This document shows, piece by piece, positions 31,977 to 37,456 of a DNA stretch of 37,456 bases; position 1 is the first letter of the stretch; each line of letters starts with the position of its first letter. The notes beneath the pieces were generated by a model. The model saw only the letters and a list, made by a program, of their open reading frames with translations, had not been told where the DNA came from and searched no databases. The position numbers and the translations under genes were made by a program. The stretch comes from Oscillospiraceae bacterium (GTDB lineage: Bacteria; Bacillota_A; Clostridia; Oscillospirales; Oscillospiraceae): contig JAFUPG010000012.1 of assembly GCA_017481325.1 (NCBI GenBank), positions 1 through 37,456 on the forward strand. The letters run 5' to 3'.

Positions 31977-34925
31977 ATGTCTGAAAGAATGTATCCCATT
32001 CCCTTTAAGGATCTCATGCGCTGGGTGATCACCGAGCGTGAAAAGACCGGCGAGATCTTCGGCATCCATACCGAGTACAAGGCTGATCCCACCAAGACCC
32101 TCCCCATCTTCGGTGAGAAGATCGAAACCCCCTTCGGCCCCGCTGCCGGCCCCAACAGCCAGCTGGCCCAGAATATTATCGCCTCCTATGTGGCAGGCGC
32201 CCGTTTCTTCGAGGTCAAGACCGTCCAGCAGATGGACGGCGAGGATCTGGCACGCTGCGTGCCCCGTCCCTGCATCCTGGCCGATGACGAAGGCTACAAC
32301 CAGGAGTGGTCCACGGAGCTGGAAGTCCGTCAGGCTCTGGATGAGTACATCAAGGCCTGGTGCGCTCTGAAGGTCATGGCAAAGGTCTGGGGCTACGGCG
32401 ATCCCGATGGCTTTGTGTTCAATATGTCTGTAGGCTACGACCTGGCCGGTATCAAGGGCGAGAAGATCGATAACTACATCGAGTCCATGAAGGATGCCAA
32501 CCGTGCTCCCGTCTTTGCCGAGTGTAAGGCGGTTCTCACGGAGCTCTTCCCCGAGGAGGCAGAGTTCATTGCCAATATCTCCCCCCGTGTCTCCCGTTCC
32601 GTCACCCTGTCTACCCTCCACGGCTGTCCTCCCGATGAGATCGAGCGCATTGCCTCCTACCTCATCACCGAGAAGAAGGTCAATACCTTCGTCAAGTGCA
32701 ACCCCACCATCCTGGGCTACAAGGATGCACGCAGCATCTTAGACGGCATGGGCTATGACTACATCGTCTTTGACGATCACCACTTCAACGAAGACCTGCA
32801 GTGGGCGGATGCCGTTCCCATGTTCGAGCGCCTCCAGGCCCTGGCAGACAAGCAGGGTGTGGAATTCGGCCTGAAGCTGTCCAACACCTTCCCCGTAGAC
32901 ACCACCCGTGGGGAGCTGCCCAATAATGAAATGTATATGTCCGGCCGTGCCCTCTTCCCCCTGACCATTGAGATGTGCCGTCGGATCTCCACCCAGTTTG
33001 GCGGCAAGATGAAGATCTCCTTCGCCGGTGGCGCTGAGTTCTTCAACTGCGAGAAGCTCTTTGCCGCAGGCATTTGGCCCATCACCGTGGCTACCACCAT
33101 CCTGAAGCCCGGTGGCTACAACCGTCTGGTGCAGATGGCCAAGAAGGTGGAGGGCATGGAGTTCAAGCCCTTTGAGGGCACCGACACCGAAGCCATCGCC
33201 AAGATGGCACTGGACTGCCGCACCGACTACCACCATGTCAAGCCCATCAAGCCCCTGCCCACCCGTAAGAACGAGGACAGAGTGCCCTGGATGGATTGCT
33301 ATATCGCTCCCTGTAAGGGTGGCTGCCCCATTGAGCAGGATATCCCCGAGTACATCGAGCTGTGCAAGAAGGGTCTGTACAACGAGGCGCTGAAGCTCAT
33401 CACCGAGAAGAACGCCCTGCCCTTCATCACCGGTACCATCTGCGCCCACCACTGCATGAACAAGTGCAGCCGCAACTTCTATGAAGAGCCGGTACAGATC
33501 CGTGAGACCAAGCTCATCGCTGCGGAAAAGGGCATCGATGCCCTCATGGCCAAGATCGAAAAGCCTGCCAAGGTCGAGGGCAAGAAGGCTGCCATCATCG
33601 GCGGCGGCCCCACCGGCATTGCTGCTGCCTACTTCCTGGGCAGAGCCGGTGTGGAATGCACCATTTTCGAGCGCAAGGATTCCCTGGGCGGCATTGTCCG
33701 TCATGTGATCCCCGAGTTCCGTATCTCCCACGAGGCCATTGATCAGGACATCGCTCTGATGATGGCCTACGGCACCGAGGTCAAGCTCAATACCGAGGCT
33801 CCCTCTGTGGAAGAGCTGAAGGCACAGGGCTATACCCACATCCTCTATGCCGTGGGTGCCTGGAAGGCCGGTAAGCTGGATATCCCCGGCAATGTCAAGG
33901 GTGTCATTGGCTGGATGGAGGATATGAAGGCAGGCCGTGGCGGCGAGCTGGGTCATGTAGCCGTCATCGGCGGCGGAAACACCGCCATGGACGCAGCCCG
34001 TGTGGCAAAGCGTGCCGGTGCCAAGTCCTCCACCCTGGTCTACCGCCGTACCAAGCGCTATATGCCTGCCGATGCAGAGGAACTGGAGCTGGCCATTGAG
34101 GATGGCGTGGAGTTCCTGGAGCTGGTCTCCCCCGTGGAGCAGAAGGACGGCAAGCTGATCTGCGACAAGATGATCCTGGGCGAGCCCGATGCCTCCGGCA
34201 GACGGAGCCCCGTTCCCACCGGCGAGCGTGTGGAGATCGATTGCGATCTGGTCATCTCCGCCGTGGGTGAGCAGGTGGACGACAAGCTCTTCGCCGCCAA
34301 CGGCATCGAGCTGGATCGCAAGGGTCGTCCCGCCTTCAAGACCAACCTGGAGAATGTCTACTCCGCCGGTGATGCAACCCGTGGCCCCGCCACCGTAGTA
34401 GAGGGCATTGCCGATGCCGCCAAGTTTGCCGAGATCGTCATCGGCAGGAAGCACGAGTACGACATCCCTGTAGAAGCCTATCCCTCCGAGGCCGCTGCCA
34501 TTGCCAAGAAGGGCATCCTGGCCATGGCCAAGGACGTGGCCTGTGAGGGCGACCGCTGCCTGGATTGCAACACCGTCTGCCAGAACTGCGCCGATGTCTG
34601 CCCCAACCGCTCCAATGTGGTCATCCGCCTGCCCGACGGCCGTACCCAGATCCTCCACGTGGATAAGATGTGCAACGAGTGCGGCAACTGCACCGCCTTC
34701 TGTCCCTACGCTGCAGAGCCCTGTAAGGATAAGTTCACCATCTTCCAGACCGAGAAGGATATGGACGACTCCAAGAACTTCGGCTTCTGCATCCTGGCTG
34801 ACGGCAAGGTGCGTGTCCGTCTCTACACCGAGTGCGTCTGCGATGTAGAAGGCGAAAACGAGCTCCCCGAGGAGATCGCCCTCTTCATCCGCACCGTCAA
34901 GAACGACTACAGCTACCTGTACTGA
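31977..34925 (+). CDS. ygfK: YgfK-like iron-sulfur flavoprotein
   Basis: A 982-aa protein, slightly shorter than the E. coli ~1030-aa protein. Domains in order: an N-terminal dihydroorotate-dehydrogenase-like barrel (about 1-420); a cysteine-rich domain (about 440-510; CYIAPCKGGCPI and ICAHHCMNKC); a FAD/NAD(P)-binding oxidoreductase like the glutamate synthase small subunit (GGGPTGIAAA about 542, IGGGNTAMDAARVAK about 664, YSAGDATRGPATVVEGIADA); and a C-terminal ferredoxin-like part (CLDCNTVCQNCADVCP about 861-876, and CNECGNCTAFCP about 900-911). It is thought to reduce a purine-derived intermediate with NAD(P)H. A GGAGG site lies 7 nt before ATG 31977. Last gene of the operon. Confidence 0.93.
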   Translation: MSERMYPIPFKDLMRWVITEREKTGEIFGIHTEYKADPTKTLPIFGEKIETPFGPAAGPNSQLAQNIIASYVAGARFFEVKTVQQMDGEDLARCVPRPCILADDEGYNQEWSTELEVRQALDEYIKAWCALKVMAKVWGYGDPDGFVFNMSVGYDLAGIKGEKIDNYIESMKDANRAPVFAECKAVLTELFPEEAEFIANISPRVSRSVTLSTLHGCPPDEIERIASYLITEKKVNTFVKCNPTILGYKDARSILDGMGYDYIVFDDHHFNEDLQWADAVPMFERLQALADKQGVEFGLKLSNTFPVDTTRGELPNNEMYMSGRALFPLTIEMCRRISTQFGGKMKISFAGGAEFFNCEKLFAAGIWPITVATTILKPGGYNRLVQMAKKVEGMEFKPFEGTDTEAIAKMALDCRTDYHHVKPIKPLPTRKNEDRVPWMDCYIAPCKGGCPIEQDIPEYIELCKKGLYNEALKLITEKNALPFITGTICAHHCMNKCSRNFYEEPVQIRETKLIAAEKGIDALMAKIEKPAKVEGKKAAIIGGGPTGIAAAYFLGRAGVECTIFERKDSLGGIVRHVIPEFRISHEAIDQDIALMMAYGTEVKLNTEAPSVEELKAQGYTHILYAVGAWKAGKLDIPGNVKGVIGWMEDMKAGRGGELGHVAVIGGGNTAMDAARVAKRAGAKSSTLVYRRTKRYMPADAEELELAIEDGVEFLELVSPVEQKDGKLICDKMILGEPDASGRRSPVPTGERVEIDCDLVISAVGEQVDDKLFAANGIELDRKGRPAFKTNLENVYSAGDATRGPATVVEGIADAAKFAEIVIGRKHEYDIPVEAYPSEAAAIAKKGILAMAKDVACEGDRCLDCNTVCQNCADVCPNRSNVVIRLPDGRTQILHVDKMCNECGNCTAFCPYAAEPCKDKFTIFQTEKDMDDSKNFGFCILADGKVRVRLYTECVCDVEGENELPEEIALFIRTVKNDYSYLY

Positions 34926-34940
34926 TCCCATACAGCAAAA

Positions 34941-34975
34941 GGCCCCTCCGGAAAAACCGGAGGGGCTGTTTTTTG
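34941..34975 (+). terminator. Intrinsic terminator of the ssnA-ygfK operon
   Basis: An 11-bp stem (34941-34951 with 34957-34967; GCCCCTCCGG/CCGGAGGGGC), AAAAA loop, then GTTTTTT. Confidence 0.9.
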
Positions 34976-34980
34976 AAAAG

Positions 34981-35050
34981 TCCGTGCCGCAGGCGTTCTT
35001 CCTTAGCTCTTAGCTATTAGTTCCTAAACAGACCGACAAATTCCCGTTTG
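34981..35050. repeat. Dispersed hairpin repeat, copy C (right half only)
   Basis: About 70 bp matching the right arm and end of copy A: TTAGCTCTTAGCTATTAG, then TTCCTAAACAGACCGACAAA and TTCCCGTTTG. The GTGCCGCAGGC start corresponds to the second internal hairpin of copy A. The left half is missing, so this is a truncated copy, directly after the ygfK terminator and before the SDR promoter. Confidence 0.72.
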
Positions 35051-35082
35051 CTGCCCTCTGTTGTTCGCTTTGCGGAAACTGT

Positions 35083-35111
35083 TTGCATTTTCTCCTGCGC
35101 TGTGGTACTAT
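35083..35111 (+). promoter_or_regulatory. Promoter of the SDR-PSD-Nudix operon
   Basis: TTGCAT, 17-bp spacer, TACTAT preceded by TGG (extended -10). Confidence 0.7.
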
Positions 35112-35147
35112 GATTCTAACAAAAATCATCCGGAGGAGGCGAGTCGT

Positions 35148-35936
35148 TTGGCAGCAGTATTGGTCACCGGTGCGGCCGGTGGAATGGGACGTGCCACCTG
35201 TTACTATCTGCACAGCATGGGTTATACGGTTTTCGGCCTGGACATCGCCGCCCCGGAGGATACCCCCTGGAACTATATCCAAACAGACCTCACCGACAGC
35301 GCCCAGGTAGAGGCCGCCTATCAGACCGTCGCCGCTCAAACAGAGGCGCTTTACGCCATCGTCCATATGGCCGGCATCTACGAGCTGAACTCTCTGGTAG
35401 AGATGACGGAGCAGGAATTTGCCCGTGTTTTTGATATTAACCTCATGGCCTGTTTCCGGGTCAACCGCAGCTTTTTACCCCTTTTGAAGCGAGGGAGCCG
35501 TGTGATCATCACCACCAGCGAGCTTGCGCCCTTAGATCCCTTGCCCTTTACGGGGATCTACGGCATCAGCAAGACCGCCTTGGAGCGCTATGCCGACGCC
35601 TTGCGGATGGAACTGCAGCTTCTGGGCATCCGGGTCAGCGTGCTGCGCCCCGGTGCGGTAAAGACGGGACTGCTGTCCGTATCCACCCGACGTCTGGAGG
35701 ACTTTGTGGCGACTACGGAGCATTATGCCTGCAACGCAGAGCGCTTCCGCCGGATCGTGGATCGGGTGGAGGCGAAGAACATTCCACCGGAGAGGGTCGC
35801 CGCTCTGGTAGCGAAGGCCCTGAAGGCCCGTCGCCCACGCCTCTGTTACAATATCAACCGCAACCCCCTCCTGCGCCTGTTGAACCTCCTGCCCCTGAGA
35901 ATGCAGGTATGGATCATCGGTAAGATTTTGAAATAA
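35148..35936 (+). CDS. Short-chain dehydrogenase/reductase
   Basis: A 262-aa NAD(P)-dependent SDR enzyme. The start is TTG 35148, 8 nt after GGAGGAGG; an upstream ATG at 35061 overlaps the promoter. The cofactor loop VTGAAGGMGRA is at about 5-15, the catalytic residues are Ser124 (TTSE), Tyr138 and Lys142 (YGISK), and the C-terminus continues with RPGAVKT. The C-terminal 60 residues (RVAALVAKALKARRPRLCYN) resemble the NAD(P)-dependent membrane-lipid SDRs, ending in a hydrophobic stretch (LLRLLNLLPL). It is directly ahead of psd, so an acyl-lipid or polyisoprenoid ketone/alcohol substrate is possible, but the substrate is not known. Confidence 0.87.
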   Translation: MAAVLVTGAAGGMGRATCYYLHSMGYTVFGLDIAAPEDTPWNYIQTDLTDSAQVEAAYQTVAAQTEALYAIVHMAGIYELNSLVEMTEQEFARVFDINLMACFRVNRSFLPLLKRGSRVIITTSELAPLDPLPFTGIYGISKTALERYADALRMELQLLGIRVSVLRPGAVKTGLLSVSTRRLEDFVATTEHYACNAERFRRIVDRVEAKNIPPERVAALVAKALKARRPRLCYNINRNPLLRLLNLLPLRMQVWIIGKILK

Positions 35937-35950
35937 AAGGAGAAGCCCAT

Positions 35951-36811
35951 ATGCAGGTTTGGAATCGAAAAGAGCTGATCGAAGTACCCGAGGTCGGCCT
36001 GGGTGCTATCCGTTTTACCTATAATACCGCCTTTGGCAGAATACTGGCCAAGGGCATTCTCTGCCGCAAATTTGTGTCCAATATTTACGGCGCATGGCAA
36101 AAAAGCCGTCTCTCCCGTGGCAAGGTGAATAAATTTATAAAGCAGTACCATATTGATGTGTCCGATTGCACAAAACAGCACTTTGACAATTTTAATGACT
36201 TCTTCACCCGTCAGCGGAAACGCTATGTGGATCAGACCGGGGAAGGGGAGCTGCCTGCCATCGCAGACTCCAAGCTCCTTGCCATGCCTATTGACGAAAA
36301 CAGCCGTTTTGAGATCAAGGGCGTGCCCTACACCGTGGAGGAGCTGCTGGAAAACAGCGAGCTGGCCAAGAAATTCCTGGGCGGCTACTGCCTGATCTTC
36401 CGTCTTGCCCCCGATGACTACCACCGCTATGTCTACCCCGACGGCGGCAGCCGGGAGCAGAGCGTGCTGATCAAGGGTGTGCTCCACACGGTGAACCCCA
36501 TCGCCGCCGACATGAAGGTCTACCGCCGCAACACCCGTTGCTATCAGCTGCTGCACACAGCGCATTTCGGTGACGTACTGCAGATAGAGGTGGGAGCGCT
36601 GCTGGTAGGCAAGATCTGCAACCATCTCGATGCCCCCGGCAAGATGGAAAAACTGCAGGAAAAGGGCTACTTCGCCTACGGCGGCTCCACGGTGATCCTG
36701 CTCCTGCAAAAGGATCGGGTGCAGATGGATGCCGATATTTTAGAGCACTCCGCCCGTGGCATCGAAACCAAGATCCACCTGGGCGAAAAAATCGGCATAG
36801 CTTTACCGTAA
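35951..36811 (+). CDS. psd: Phosphatidylserine decarboxylase
   Basis: A 286-aa pyruvoyl-dependent decarboxylase that makes phosphatidylethanolamine from phosphatidylserine. The conserved FRLAPDDYHRYV block lies near the middle. The self-cleavage motif is YGGSTVILL with Ser246, which becomes the pyruvoyl group (GST form of the LGST motif). C-terminal (alpha) and N-terminal (beta) chains would be about 41 and 245 residues. An AGGAG site precedes ATG 35951. It starts 14 bp after the SDR gene, in the same operon. No pssA is visible in the window. Confidence 0.92.
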   Translation: MQVWNRKELIEVPEVGLGAIRFTYNTAFGRILAKGILCRKFVSNIYGAWQKSRLSRGKVNKFIKQYHIDVSDCTKQHFDNFNDFFTRQRKRYVDQTGEGELPAIADSKLLAMPIDENSRFEIKGVPYTVEELLENSELAKKFLGGYCLIFRLAPDDYHRYVYPDGGSREQSVLIKGVLHTVNPIAADMKVYRRNTRCYQLLHTAHFGDVLQIEVGALLVGKICNHLDAPGKMEKLQEKGYFAYGGSTVILLLQKDRVQMDADILEHSARGIETKIHLGEKIGIALP

Positions 36812-36839
36812 TTTAATTATGTAAACAAAAGGAGCAACT

Positions 36840-37289
36840 ATGGATCGAACAGAGAGAATCGAACTGACCACCCTGTGTCTGGTGAGAAGGGGAGGCCGGA
36901 TTTTGCTCCAGAATCGGGTCAAGGCCGATTGGCAGGGCTATGCCCTTCCCGGCGGCCATGTGGAGCCGGGGGAGTCCATCGTGGATGCGGTGGTGCGTGA
37001 GATCCGGGAAGAGACCGGTCTGCATTTGCGCAGAGTTTCTCTCCGTGGAGTGAAGCAGTTCCCCATTGCATCGGGTAGATATGTGGTTTTCCTCTTTTAC
37101 AGCGACGACTTCGAGGGCAAACTGCATTCCTCCGAGGAGGGAAGGGTAGAATGGATCGACCGTGACCGCATCGCCCAACTGCCCACCGTAGACGATTTTG
37201 AAGAGCTGCTCACCGTCATCGAGCGAAATGACCTCAACGAATTCCTCTACATCCCCCAGGGCAACGATTGGAAAGTCGTCCTGAAATAA
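36840..37289 (+). CDS. Nudix hydrolase (MutT-like)
   Basis: A 149-aa Nudix protein. The Nudix box is complete at about 39-61: GHVEPGESIVDAVVREI, then REETGL (metal-binding Glu57 and Glu58 region). It hydrolyses a nucleoside-diphosphate-linked substrate; oxidised dNTPs or NDP-sugars are typical, and the sequence does not choose. The ATG 36840 lies 6 nt after AAGGAG. It is the third gene in the SDR-psd unit, 28 bp after psd. No terminator is visible before the repeat-like tail of the window. Confidence 0.92.
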   Translation: MDRTERIELTTLCLVRRGGRILLQNRVKADWQGYALPGGHVEPGESIVDAVVREIREETGLHLRRVSLRGVKQFPIASGRYVVFLFYSDDFEGKLHSSEEGRVEWIDRDRIAQLPTVDDFEELLTVIERNDLNEFLYIPQGNDWKVVLK

Positions 37290-37307
37290 CCCAAATCGAA
37301 CCCGCAA

Positions 37308-37456
37308 CCAAATAAATGTTTATCGGTCTGTTTGCCGCACGATCGATCGCCTCCGTAGGGCGCAACCACTGGGTGCGCCGAAACCTACCGAGCTATCGTT
37401 AGAAGCCGTAGTACTTTGTAACATTTAAAACTCTATCTCAGCTTTGCGATCCGGAA
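37308..37456. repeat. Repeat-like tail with an inverted end of the dispersed element (copy D, truncated by the window)
   Basis: It begins CAAATAAATGTTTATCGG and continues TCTGTTTG. This is the reverse complement of the right end of copies A and C, and matches the left end of copy A. The interior differs: it has a hairpin GGCGCA/TGCGCC (37359-37364 and 37374-37379) within GTAGG/CCTAC arms. The window ends before any right arm could be seen. There is no coding sequence. Confidence 0.5.

Noticed and set aside
32739..34931. Very long open frame (about 730 codons) on the minus strand opposite ygfK
   Set aside because: It is an antisense frame created by the codon bias of ygfK. It has no ribosome-binding site, no recognisable domain and an unnatural His/Gly/Leu/Ala-rich composition.

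Overview
The window reads as chromosomal DNA of a moderately GC-rich, low-to-mid-GC-relative Gram-positive anaerobe, most likely an uncultured gut Clostridia (Oscillospirales-like). This is inferred from strong AGGAGG ribosome-binding sites, sigma-A promoters with 17-bp spacers and extended -10 elements, SLH-domain and BspA-like LRR surface proteins, a UvrX/YolD pair, a FakA/FakB/PlsX lipid cluster and an SsnA/YgfK purine-catabolic cluster. No tRNA, rRNA, CRISPR array or transposase gene was found.

Layout. 1-844 is the 3' end of a large unrecognised (probably surface) protein. 960-3458 (minus) is an MBOAT acyltransferase plus DHHW/AlgX-like partner, a polymer O-acetylation pair. 3643-6406 (plus) holds a ferritin-like-looking small protein and a Y-family polymerase with its YolD partner, separated by a hairpin repeat element. 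6479-7992 carries prfB (no programmed frameshift) and secG. 8217-15547 is a surface-protein block: a 519-aa SLH protein and a 1839-aa LRR/Cys-His-repeat/SLH protein. 15595-18223 holds a 56-aa ferredoxin (minus), a TrmN6-type methyltransferase, rsmI and a DUF2953 protein. 18187-21185 holds two serine alpha/beta hydrolases and a GT2-GtrA glycosyltransferase.

21229-25737 (minus) is a compact four-gene operon, fakB-fakB-fakA-plsX, which brings together the proteins that bind a fatty acid, phosphorylate it and exchange acyl-phosphate with acyl-ACP. It is divergent from 25864-27652, an alpha/beta hydrolase with a Cys in the nucleophile position overlapping a polysaccharide deacetylase. 27680-29702 (minus) is a DUF362 ferredoxin-like protein followed by an unknown membrane protein.

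30053-34925 is the most interesting region. A promoter drives a structured leader (two-helix element with a 10/10-nt internal loop, an alternative helix, then an intrinsic terminator) ahead of ssnA, a small unknown membrane protein and ygfK, genes known from anaerobic purine/urate breakdown. This looks like a transcription-terminating riboswitch, possibly purine- or urate-sensing. 35148-37289 holds an SDR oxidoreductase, phosphatidylserine decarboxylase and a Nudix hydrolase.

A dispersed repeat family of about 160 bp with long imperfect terminal inverted repeats occurs at 5775-5935, about 29724-29894, 34981-35050 (half copy) and, by its end sequence only, from 37308.
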